64,000 nt of DNA from Nymphaea colorata (taxonomy: Eukaryota > Streptophyta > Magnoliopsida > Nymphaeales > Nymphaeaceae). Below, one piece after another: positions 48,533 through 61,106 of the stretch. The stretch's first letter is position 1; each line of letters begins with the position of its first letter. The position numbers were made by a program, and so were the translations under genes. The stretch is taken from positions 18,678,040-18,742,039 of the forward strand of contig NC_045145.1 in NCBI RefSeq assembly GCF_008831285.2, given 5' to 3'. Under the pieces are notes generated by a model. That model saw only the letters and a program-made list of their open reading frames with translations. It did not search any database and was not told the DNA's origin.

Positions 48533-51500
48533 TCTGGTATCAGAGCCAGCTTGCAATTTTTGTGTTTGTATAATTGGTTTTAATGACTTTAACATCAAAT
48601 ATGTCAACGACTAAGTTTGAGGTGGAGAAGTTTGATGGGAAGATTGATTTTGGTTTGTGGCAAAAGCGTATAAAAGCCATTTTGGTACATAATAACTTGC
48701 ATAAAGCTTTGCTTGAAAAAGGGAAATGAGGGATCAAAGATGCTGACTGGAATGAGTTAGATTTGAAGGCGATGAGTATAATTCATCTCTATCTAGCTGA
48801 TGAGGTAATGTATAATGTTGCAGATGTAGATACTACAACTGATTTGCGGACAAAATTAGAAAAATGGTATATGTCAAAGTCTCTCACAAATAAGTTGTAT
48901 TTGAAAAAGCAACTCTATATTTACGTATGATTGATGAGACAAATCTGCTTGAGCATCTGAATGCTTTCAATAAATCAATTTCTCAACTTCGCAGTGTTAG
49001 TGTTAAGGTAGATGAAGAAAACCAGACCCTTTTTCTTCTTTCATCAATGCCTAAATTGTATGACCATCTTTTGACTACTATTCTCTATGGAAAAGACACT
49101 TTAAAACTAGAAGAAGTTAGAACTATTTTTGCTTTCAAATGAAGCCAGACATAAGCCAAATCATGGAGAAAATTTGATGGTAAAAAAACATGGTCATGAG
49201 AGAGGTCGTCCAAAGCATAAATTCAGCAAGAAATTTAGATATCAATCCAAGTCCAAAGGTAGAGACAACAAATGCAAGTATTGCAAGGAAGAGGGTCATT
49301 GGAAAGTTGTCCGTCCAAAGCTTAAGGAAAAACATAAACATAAAAACAAAGAAGCCGAAGAAGCAAGTGTAGTATCAGATGTCAATGGAGATGTGCTGAC
49401 CATTTTTTTAGGTAATAATCTCCAACCTGATGTATGAATTTTAGATTCTGGATGTTCATATCATATGTGTCCTCATAAGTCATGGTTTGATTCTTATACA
49501 TCATGTGATAATAGAAAAGCGTTGATGAGAAATAATAAAAAATGTGAATCAGTTGGAATTGAAACCATAAAAATAAAAATGTTTGATGGTGTCATTAGAA
49601 CTTTAATAGAAGTTAGACACATTTCACATTTAAGAAAAAATCTTATTTCTCTTAGTACGCTTGATGTTAATGGTTTTACTTTTAGTGGTGTTAATGACAT
49701 ATTGAAAGTGAAGTGAGGAGCTTTAGTTGTCATGAAAGGAGAGAAAGTTGATGGAAGAAACAATAACAGGGACGGCTACCATCTCATCTTCTTCATCATT
49801 TTCTGATGATGATACTGCTTATTTGTGACATGCTAGATTAGGCCACATGAGAGAAAAGGGAATTCAAGAGTTGCATAATAGAAAACTACTCAAGGGCATC
49901 AAATCATGTAAACTTGAATTTTGTGAATGTTGTGTTCTTGGTAAACAGTGCAGAGTTAAATTTTCAACCTCTATAAAAAGAAGAAAAGACATCCTTGAAT
50001 ATATCCATTTAGATGTGTGGGGGCCTGCACTAGTTACATCTAAAGGAGGAGCTAGATTTTTGTTACGTTCATTGATGACTACTCTCAAAAAGTTTGGGTA
50101 TATTTCCTAAAGTATAAGCCTGAAGTATTTGAGAAATTTAAAGAATGGAAAGCGAGAGTGGAAAACCAAATAGGTAAAAAATTAAAGGTACTAAGAAGTG
50201 ACAATGGTGGTGAGTATACATCAACTCAGTTTGAAAATTTTTGCAAAGCTAAAGGGATCACTCAACATTTCACTATTTCAAGTACACCATAGCAAAATGG
50301 TGCGGGAGGGAGAATGAACAAAACTTTAATTAAGAGGGCTGATTGCATGAGGTTGTTTGAAGGTTTACTAAAACAATTTTTTGGGCAGAAGCTGTTGATC
50401 CAACATGTTTTCTAGTAAATAGATCGCCTTCTATAACATTAAATCTGAAAATGCCAGAGAAGTATGGTATGGTAAGCGAGTTGATTACTCTGACATACAT
50501 ATTTTTGGTTGTCTTATTTATGTGTTATTGCAGGAAGGAGAAAAAAGCAAACTTGATGCTAAATCAAAGAAATATATCTTTCTTGTATACAAAGCAGACA
50601 TGAAAGGGTATAAAGTATAAAACCTCAACACACAGAAAGTGAAAATCAACAGAAGTGTAATATTTGATGAAGCTTTAATGTTAAAGCAAATTTAATATTG
50701 TGATAAAGACATTGAAAAGTTAAACAATCCAATTCAGCTAGAGTGGAGTAATGACAAGATCAACCAAATTTGAGAAGAACCATCACAAGAAAGTAAGGAA
50801 GAGGAACAACCACATGAAGAACCTTATTCTATTGCAAATGGTAGAGAAAGAAGAGAAGTTAAATTATCTTTAAAATTTCAAAATCACAGTAGCATATATA
50901 TTTTTAATTATGTCTACTGAATTATTGACTTTTCAGGAAGTAATAAAAAGCAAGGATAGAGAAAGATGGATGACTACTATGGAAGATGAAATGAAGTGCC
51001 TTCAAAAGAATGAGATGTGAAAATTGATAAGTCTTCCCGAAAGAAAGAAAGTGATTAGCTGCAAGTGGGTGTTTAGAATAAAAGAATCTTCAACTCCAAA
51101 GGAACCACCAAAGTATAAGGTCAGGCTGGTGGCCAAAGGCTATGCTCAGAGAAAAGGAGTGAATTTTTTTAAAATTTTCTCTCCAGTTGTTAAACATTGC
51201 TTAATTAGAGTTTTGTTAGCCATAGTAGCTATTGTTGATTTGAAACTTGAACGACTAAACGTTAAAACTACATTTTACATGGTAGCCTAGAAGAAAAAAT
51301 ATATATACAACAAAGAGAAAGGATTTATTCAAATAAAAAATGAAAAGTTAGTGTGCAAATTGAAAAGATCAATCTCTGGCTTGAAGCAAGCACCACGATA
51401 GTGATATAAAAGATTTAACACCTTTATGTTGGCACAAGGCTACAATAGGAGCAGATATGACAGTTCTGTTTATTTTCATTTTTTGAATGATAGTTGTATT

Positions 51501-52506
51501 ATTATTTTGATGCTTTATGTGGATGACATGCTTATAGCATGCAAGCACATGCTAGAAATTGCTAAGTTGAAATATGAAATTAGAAATGAATTTGAAATGA
51601 AAGATTTGGGGGCAGCCAAAAGAATTCCAGGTAATTCACAGGGATCAGGAGAAGAAGAAACTGTGATTGACACAAAAGAGTGCATTAACAAAGTGTTGGC
51701 TAAATTTAATATGAAGAGTGCAAAATTAGTATCTACTCCACTTGCTCAACACTTTATCTTTGAAAGATTGTCCCAAATTTGAAAAAGAGGGCAGCGTTAT
51801 GAGCAAAATACCATATGCTAATGCAGTTGGATGTCTTATGTATGCTTTGATTTGCACTAAGCTTGATTTATCTTATGCTGTAAGTGTCGTCAATAGATAT
51901 ATGGCAAATCAAGGTCAAAGACATTGAGAGGCAGTAAAATGGATTTTGTGATATTTGAAGAGCTCATCAGATTTTGGTTTATTATTTCAGGTATAAATAT
52001 TTCCGATGCTCTAATTGGCTATGTTAATTCAGACAATGCAGGTAACTTAGACAAAAGAAGATCTACAACAAGGTATATATTTACTCTAGGTGGAGACCCA
52101 ATCAGTTGGAATATTGCATTATAGGATATTGTTGCTTTATCAACAACTGAATCAGAGTATACTGCTGCAGTGGAAGCTCCTAAAGAAACAATTTGGTTAA
52201 GAGACTTGTTAATGAACCAGGTATTATGCAGGAAAATGTCAAATTACATGGTGATAGTCAAAGCGCAATATGTTTGACTAAAGATCCAGTTTATCATGCA
52301 AGAACTAAACATATAGATGTTAGATACCATAAAATCAGAGAGTTTGTGGTAAATAGTAAAATTCAACTGCAAAAGGTGGAGTCGCAACGTAATGTGGCAG
52401 ACATGTTGACAAAACCTCTCACTAGAACTAAATTTCACCATTGTTTGAGCTTGGCTCAGATATGTGCATGTTGACATCTTAGGAGTCCAAGGGAGAAGGG
52501 ACATTA

Positions 52507-53103
52507 ATATTGAATAGGATTGATCTTATCTAATTTTTGGATTATGACCAAGCCAAAAAAGTGGAGTTTTGTTATTATTTTGACTTGGTCATATACAAGT
52601 CAACTGTAGACATTTGTGTTCTTAGTCAAAACCCTTATTTTTGCAACTTCTTTTCCCTTTTTTGCTTCTCGCCTTCATTTTGTGGTCTTCGACTTTGGTG
52701 GAGCATCTCAAGGAGTGGCCGTAAACATGGATCCTCCATTACCCAACTCTATCACTTGCTGTAGTCTTTTTTGGGCAGCTATTTTTCTGTTGCATTTAAA
52801 AACAGGTATGTTTTCAGTTTTCATGGAGGAACATACAGAAGACAATAGGTGTTTTGGGGCTGAATGTCACTGCATAGCATTGTTATTTGTAAGGGGATTT
52901 ATCATTTTCAGTTTCTTTGATCTCACTGCATTTGATGCTTCATATAATATTGAATCTCACCTTGTGGATATAGGAAGACGTAATTACGGTGTCTTCTATG
53001 TGACTTGGTTTCTCTGTTTTTCCTTTTCCAGTTTATTTTTTCTAGTGACTCTCTTGATGTCACGTACACATATCTGTTTACAGAGTGCCTCACTTGCCCA
53101 ACA
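52507..53103 (+). repeat. 3' LTR of the old copia element
   Basis: Begins near 'attgaataggattgatct' after a purine-rich stretch and ends '..cacttgcccaaca' at 53103. Confidence 0.7.
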
Positions 53104-54230
<1,127 letters not shown>

Positions 54231-55405
54231 TCATGAAGCATCGGCACTGATGATATGCTTCCGTAGACCAAGAATGTGCACGTTGACAATGTAATCCCTC
54301 CAGTCTATTGCTGCCACATCAAATGTGAAGTTGCTTCTCTCCACTCGCGACATTCTCTTCATCAATTTTTTTGCATTTGCGATATCAAACCTGAAATTCC
54401 TCATATCAGGGCTACCCATTCCTTTTTTCATTATTATAAAAGAGAAGCATGTGTTGCATTATATATATTATATATATGTGTGTTTGTGTGGATTTGTAAA
54501 CTTAAGCACCGTACAACTTAAAACACCTTACCTTCCTTTATAACTAGTGTATGGCTCATATGTTACCGGTAGCTTCCTTAAGATGTGCATGTCTTTTCCC
54601 TTTTTCAATCTGCCGTTTTCCGCAGCCGACAAATATGAAGATATCGCTTCCAGTGTGTCAAAGAACTTCATCCTTTCTATATGGACAAATTTTCCTTATG
54701 AATCAATCAAAGGAAAGTAATGAAAGTGCTCATAACAGTGATTAAACAGCTCATTCACTCGCACGGGGTTTGTGTAACTTCTCCCAATGTGATAAATATT
54801 CAGGCCAGCAACGCCAGATGATCCATGCCTTACAATTGCGGCCAAGATTGCGTTTATAACCATGTCTGCGGGCACCTAAAATGATCAAACATCCTCAACA
54901 TGAGTTTGTTGGCCAGTGGCAAGAGGGAGGGAGGGAGAGAGAGAGAGAGAGAGAGATGGATACCAAGTCAAGAATAGTCTTCCCTTCCGCTGTGAAGACG
55001 TTAAATTGGCCTTTCCCGTAGTAGACAATGAGTGGGTCTGCCATTCTAGAGAGCGAGCGAATAGGATGTTTTACTCAGTTTCTTTTCAATTCAGAAACAT
55101 CAGGAAATTAAGTTAAGAGGGGCTGACCTGAGTCCTTGAATCCACCCCGGGAATGGGTCTTGGATTGTGCTTCCAATGATGGTAGGCCGAACAATGACTG
55201 TTGGGAGGTCGTTTGACATGCTTCCGATCACCATCTCGCCCATCGCTTTTGTGAAAGAATAAACATTTTGCCAACCGTGGATCTTTGCCCTGGTCCACAG
55301 GCAACAATCACCATTAGCACAAACCCTGCCCTCCAACGAACCCTCAGCATTAAGAAACACATAATAGCAAAATGGGAACACGATATGTTAATAGGTTGAA
55401 GAATT
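54231..55405 (-). pseudogene. FAR-B, truncated MS2-type reductase pseudogene (exons 6-9 only)
   Basis: Exons matching FAR-A: exon 6 at 55289-55128, exon 7 at 55045-54964, exon 8 at 54875-54532, exon 9 at 54390-54231, all with the same lengths (162, 82, 344, 160) and splice sites kept. Exon 6 encodes exactly the same peptide as FAR-A over the active-site YSFTK region. Exon 8 carries a premature stop (CAA to TAA) in the conserved PLIDSQGKF, read as PLIDS-stop. Exons 1-5, including the Rossmann NADPH-binding motif, are absent: homology stops about 55405-55420, inside former intron 5, and the intron 5 remnant is closer to FAR-C there. No active enzyme can be made. Exon-level similarity to FAR-A is about 95 percent or better, so the loss is recent. 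Confidence 0.92.
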
Positions 55406-56299
55406 ATAATTGTCATTTGATGTCTCTACTTTGTTGTTGTCGCTTAAATCCTATTATTATTGTTGCTGTTCAGTAATGGTGTGAATTTAAGAGGGTGGAG
55501 ATGGCCGTCACTGATGTCTTTGCTTTTGTTTTTTGGGTTTATGTGGGCAATTTTCTGAAGTTACTCAGCACTTCTATCACAGGTTTTTCTATCGAGCAAA
55601 GGCGACCATACTTTAGTATTGATGCGTCTATTTTGCAAGCAATTGCTTTACTTGGAGATATTCTCTGAAATTCTCTGAAATGATCTTCTATACAATATTC
55701 TTTACGATTAAATTATCAACTGGACGATGAGAACTTTTCAAGTTCTCATCGAAGCATTCCTTTTCATCTATGCTCAATAGTTACATGGAACTGCCATATG
55801 TTGCTTACAGATTTTAGTTCTTGTGTCAAAAGTTTAGGCCAATCTGGTTCCCTTCGTCTGCAGTTTGAATTGATACACAACAACATTATTATGATGCTTG
55901 TAAATTAATATTCTTAGTTGCATTGATATGTCTGTATGATATGATTCTTAGTTATCTGATTCCCTTTGTTTTCTTTTAAACAGGACAACTAAGATGATGC
56001 GTCCCAACGAAGATGACATCGCAGATGAAGATATAGAAGATGATGCGTCCCAACAATGCCTCTTCATGTTTTCTTTGTTGGATATGTACTTATTAAACTT
56101 CAGTTTTTTTGGATAGTAGGAAATACACCCTTTTGTAGATTTGTACTAGTTAAACATATGTAGACATGTACCTTTGTGAGTATAACTTTGTTATTGTTAT
56201 AAATTTCGTTTTGACAACTATATTATACTGTTGGATGTTATGGTTTTAACTGTGTTTTAGAAAATCATCTTCCAATTTCTTCGCACGTCATATTTGGCG
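55406..56299. other. Unique DNA replacing the 5' half of FAR-B
   Basis: Not matched elsewhere in the window. There is one exon-like piece at about 55984-56060 (after tttaaacag, a run of Asp/Glu codons with GATGATGCGTCCCAAC repeated twice). It may be the tail of a gene carried by the adjoining element. No family recognised. Confidence 0.35.
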
Positions 56300-56550
56300 A
56301 GGAAAAGACACAAAAAAAACAACATTTATCAAGTTAAATTCTTCTTGTGCATCAAACATGGTTAAATTTACCAGGTTAAATTTTTCTTGTGTATCAAACA
56401 AAGTTAAATTTACCACGGTAAATTCTTCTTGTGCATCAAACACGACTTCAAATTGGAAGAAGGAGAAATTTCAACCTGTAAATTTTTCCAGAAAAATTTA
56501 CCACGGTAAATTTACCGCGTTAAATTTTCACCCGCCCATCAAACGGGCCC
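56300..56550. mobile_element. Right end of a PIF/Harbinger-like element
   Basis: Ends CCCATCAAACGGGCCC (56535-56550) followed by TTAA, close to the terminus of the element in DPB2 intron 5. The interior is built of repeated 'ttaaatttaccacggtaaatt' and 'cttcttgtg.atcaaaca' words. The left end was not found, so the element is partial or its left terminus has diverged. Confidence 0.5.
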
Positions 56551-56605
56551 TTAAGGAAAAAAGAGGTCAATTTTTTTCATTTATTTCCTTTTCTTTCTTC
56601 TACTA

Positions 56606-58327
56606 TTATGCCAACACTATTCTTCTATTATTATATTAATAATTTTTTTCTTTCGTTTCTTTTCCAATTTTTTCTTGTTTTTCTTTTCTTTCTTCCCCTC
56701 TTTCTCGTCTACTTTCCCATCATATATTGTTTTTTATCCGCCTATATATACAGGTGCTACCTGGGCAGTTCTAGGGCCACTGCCTAGACTTGCCTGGTGC
56801 ATTTGACTACTAAAGCAATGAAAGTCTTACAAATACTTGCGTTTGAAAGTAACAAAATTTTAAACATGAAACTAATATCAATCCAATAAATACAAAAGAT
56901 CTTAAGCGACACTACATAGATCAATAATCGTATATTACATACTGTCTGTTCAATTATACCCGTTTACGGGTGATCTAATATGTCCGAGCCTGTAATAGTG
57001 TACCAGCCAATGACAATAGATATCCAGCTTACGATGGATAAATCTGTTATTTTGACTTTCATAAGTTTACAAATGGGATTGTAGGCCTAAGGGTTTAATT
57101 TATAAATGATTTTTTTTGTCTCGTCGGGCAACCTATGAAAATTTTGCGGTGAACATTCCAGTTATTCAAAAGATCTTTGAGTGAACTTACTAGTGGCTCC
57201 AGTGATGAACCGACTGTATTGGATCACAAAGTCACGAAATGATCGTAGCCCAGTCATGGCGACTACCCACTTTAGAAGATCCACAAGGCTCCATCCATTT
57301 CAGCAATGAATTTCTATACGCTTCCTCAAAACTTTTGTCAACACGATAAGCATGAATTGTTCATCTTTTTGTCATGTATAGTTTGTTAATTATTCTAGTT
57401 ATGGTTTTGTGCCGTATCAAAGCTTTCCTTCCTTGCCTTTCATTGAATCTAGTTTATGAATTTGGTATTATATGAGAGAGAGTGGCAAATTTCTGCCGGC
57501 CACATACATCAAAAGAGAGATGGCCATGCACTCTGTTAGAAGCCCATGCCATCTCTCGAGGACGAGCGCATAAAGGGTCAGGATGTATAAGTGGAGAAGG
57601 CAACATGGTGCCTTTTCCGTGCCGAAGAAAGTGGGTTGTTCCAAGCTCCCTGCTTGCTAGGTCGGTCACATGTACAAGGTAAATCCCTCATTGAGCGGAT
57701 GATTGCAGACATAGTTCTACCAAGATCTATGACAAAAAAAAAAAAAAAAAGACAAGAAAGAAATAGATGCCTAATTTTCTGCAATTTTGAATTGGGTGTG
57801 TTAGTGTTTGTGAAAGAAAAAAAGCATCGATGCACTATTTTTGCTCTCTTTTGGCAAGGGGCAAGAGACAAATCGGTGGATGCGCTCGTACAAGGAGCGT
57901 TCTTTACAGCACCGGAATATTATTGCGGTCTTTTCAGATTACGCATGCGTTATGTTACTGTGTCGTAAGAGATTCAACAATCAGGGCTGCATTGACAAAA
58001 GATCGATCTACCCCCCTTAACGAGAAGATGCCGAGAAGCAAAATCGCTTTCACAATGAGAAATACTTTTGACGCCGAGCATTTTGTGGATGCATGGAATT
58101 CACTGCGTTTTCTGTGTGACATGATCAATTAAAAAGTAACTTTTCATAGACCGAGATCATGTAGGATATTGTAGGCAGGGCATCGGATGCATATTGATAT
58201 CTTTCGTGTGATGGGGCCCCAAGACAACCTTTCAAACTAAATAAGATGTCTATCACGTCTATCGGATTTGTTCCTTTGCGGTAGCATTGGTGCTCTGCAG
58301 TAATCTTAACTTCGTATTTTTATTTTG

Positions 58328-58379
<52 letters not shown>

Positions 58380-60378
58380 CCGATAAAATGAGAATATATA
58401 ACAAAATTTGGGGACAAGAGGTCCCCTAAATACAAAAACAATCCGCAAAGAACAAAATTACACAAAAAACACAAGCAGGAGGAACAAATATACAATACAA
58501 TGCACAGAAAAATAGGAGAGAAGAGGAAAGACGAAACGGCACAGTCATCCAACCGCAGTCAGGCGGCGGCGCTTTAACCGAATGGCGAACTGGATATCCC
58601 CTTGCACAAGACGAGCCACAGAATCTGGTAAAGAGAAGGTGCCCCTGAAGACCCTGTTGTTGCGCTCCCCCCAAATGCGCCACCAAGCTGAAATGAGCCA
58701 CGACCTCCAGACAATACCCCAGGAAGCAGTCAGGTGGGGGGAATGACAAAAGAGGAAGAAAAGACGAATGGATGGTGGGTTTGGAAGATTACTAATAAGG
58801 GAAGGCCAAGTACAAGCAAGGACACTAGAGAAAAAAGGGCAAGAAGTAAAAATGTGGACCCGAGACTCAGTCGCAACAAGACATAGGGGACACTGGTTAG
58901 CCAAACTGATGCTAAGGCGCTGTAGGTGATCAAAAGTGTTGATATGACCAGTCAGAAGAAGCTAGACAAAAGCAATGACTCGAGGAGATGGACCAGGAGA
59001 CCAAAGAGACCGGGCAGAGTGACGCGACAGAAGGACCAAAGGAGGCCAGGTAGCAAGAAGAAAAAGTGAACTCACGGGTAGGTGAAAGGGGACAGGATGG
59101 GGACGCGAACGATGAGAGGTCAGCAAGGCGGAGGAAAAGAGGGAGGACAGAAAGCATGTCGGACCAAAAGTGAGAGGGGGAGATGTGAGATATAGAACTA
59201 TGCCAGACGCTAGGGGAAGGCAGGTCGAATTTTGAACTAATGAATTGGGTGATGGGAGAATGTTCAGTAACTAACCGCCACCACCAAGAATACAGGGAAG
59301 ACTCGTAAGCCCGACTAAGGTTGAGAGAGAGAGATAGAGAGAGAGAGAAAGAGAGAGAGAAATTGGTGCTCTCAGTGTTTGTCTTATTTATAAATTATAA
59401 CCATGATCAATAAAGAAAAATTTGAGGCAGAGTTGGTAAAAGTCCAGTCTCCCATGGAGCACCACTTCCTCCCTAGAATCCGATTTGATCGATGATAACA
59501 AAGGTGGCGTTTACCTTCTTCATTCTGTTGGTATTTTTACAGTTCCTGGCTTTTCTTAAGATATCAAGGAAAAAGTTCACATATGTTGCACGAGAAATGA
59601 ATCAAAATGCAATTGTAGAGAAATGATCATTGATCTTGGGGGTGAGCGGACAAATTTAGTCAATTTGTTTTAGTGCATTTTATCCGATGTATGCATCCTC
59701 TTTCTAGTATTGTGAATGTTAATATCTTGACGCCCTTATCATTTTGTTCGACAATGATTGTAAGAGAAATGTGGTTATTGATCTTGCGGAAATACACTGA
59801 GTAATCCTTTTTTTTCCCTCTCTCCCTTTTCCTTTGCATCTGAACACAAAAACTCACTCTCCTTTCCTTTCCTTCCTCTCCAATTAGCCATCCAAACACA
59901 TTAGAAGGTATCATTTTCATTCCATCCAGATACGGTGTTGATGCTTCAGCCATGTTTAGATCACACTTAAAAAACCAAGTTTAATACCTCGTCTTTAGAG
60001 CTAAATGGAAACTTAATCTGGCAAAATCCTCGCTTATATAAAGGCTGTTCTTATAGTTTTTTCCGTCAACTCCCACACCACCACTTTCTCATCTCCATTA
60101 AACGCAACCAGTGTTGCTGGTGCTGGAGATCTTTCGGCATTCTTGAAGGTGAAGCAGAAAGAAAGCAACATGATAATGTTGAAAATTAAATATAAGAAAA
60201 GACAGAGATAAGAAGAAAGAGAATACGTGGTTGTTCACCACGGAAGGCATCTATCGACCTTGAAGTCGATAGTGCTTAATACCTTTATAGTTATGATGGC
60301 ACTTAAAATTGTTTCGAAAAATTAGCCATAAATGAGCCGTGATATATTTCCACATACCTGTCACCATTATTGATATCC
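56606..60378. repeat. Array spacer block, copy 2 (matches 40205-42502 and 47577-47998)
   Basis: Collinear with spacer copy 1, but without the copia insertion and with a LINE insertion at about 58380-59325. The site equivalent to the copia target is intact at 60031-60050 (cgcttatataaaggctgttc). It differs by small indels such as a shortened segment near 57680 and a longer A-run at 57734-57750. Confidence 0.85.
58380..59325 (-). mobile_element. LINE fragment with RVT zinc-binding domain
   Basis: On the minus strand, a continuous frame in 58545-59080 reads PSPRVIAFVWLLLTGHINTF, then DHLQRLSISLANQCPLCL, ESRVHIFTSCPFF and, further on, SAWWRIWGERNNRVF. This is the C-terminal zinc-binding domain found after reverse transcriptase in plant L1-type LINEs (CPLC..ES..H...C, then W..W..RN...F). 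Only the 3' part of the element is present, as expected of 5'-truncated LINE insertions. It lies inside a GA-repeat tract and is absent from the homologous spacer copy 1, so it inserted after the duplication. Its frame is open over the preserved part. Confidence 0.8.
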
Positions 60379-61106
60379 AAAATGGGCAGTGGATCTAAAA
60401 GCTTTATCACTTTATTATTTTTTCAGCTTTTTCATTAATTTACCTAAATATTAATTTTATTTTAAAAAGATTTTGCAATCGACCTTATTAAGGAAGGATT
60501 TCAATTTGATTCGATTCAGCTGTTTTAGTGAATCTTTTACTTGTAAATTCAATTGGAAAACATCATTGGAATAGCGAAAGAACGTTTAAGGTGAGAGACC
60601 TGATCCGAGGGGACGGCAATGTCAATCTCAGGAGCCGTCGGTGGTAGCAAATCAAACGGCTGAAGTGAGAGATAATGGCGGATCATATCTAGTTACTGGT
60701 CTTATATGCGTCCTCTCAAATTCAACCTTTGCAAACGCAAGACAGAACATACGCCTCAGTGATATATTTAATTTGCACAAACGACGTCCCTTTTGGCGTG
60801 CAGTAGAAAGATTCTATTTTATGGTGTCATTCGACGTCATCAAAATGGGCCTATGGAATCAGCTGATTCAAAATTTGAGATTGAACCAAACCTTTTTATT
60901 TCATAACTAGAAGAAGCAAAGCTGTTGATCCCGTGAAGCACAACATTTAGCAAGCATTGCGATGGTATACGACGGACACATCAAAGAGTAAAGATGAAAT
61001 TTAGTTGCACGCACAACATAGGCTTCTAAATCACATGGTTTCTTAACGAAACCAGACATGGTAAATAAAGATATTGTATATATATGGAGGCTGTGAAATA
61101 TTTTGT
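60379..61106 (-). repeat. 3' flank of FAR-C
   Basis: Matches 53450-54230 (FAR-B flank) and, in its right half, 33690-34150 (FAR-A flank). It includes the shared words 'gaaggatttcaatttgatt', 'ggagccg', 'gagataatggcg' and 'gtgtcctctcaaattcaac' (with variants). Only a short TATATATA is left of the microsatellite. Confidence 0.75.

Larger units (their letters stand above)
48000..53103 (+). mobile_element. Old Ty1/copia LTR retrotransposon, heavily decayed
   Basis: Plus orientation. 5' LTR about 48000-48532 (its outer edge is missing compared with the 3' LTR), primer-binding site TGGTATCAGAGCC at 48535, gag-like start (KFEVEKFDGKIDFGLWQKRI), zinc knuckle, protease-like, integrase (CxxC type), RT (LYVDD) and RNase H parts in copia order, a purine tract near 52490-52502, and 3' LTR about 52507-53103. 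The style is that of the TNT1/Tork-type copia elements. The LTRs differ by many substitutions and several indels, and the coding region is broken in more than ten places, so the element is an old fossil. No target duplication could be matched. Confidence 0.85.
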
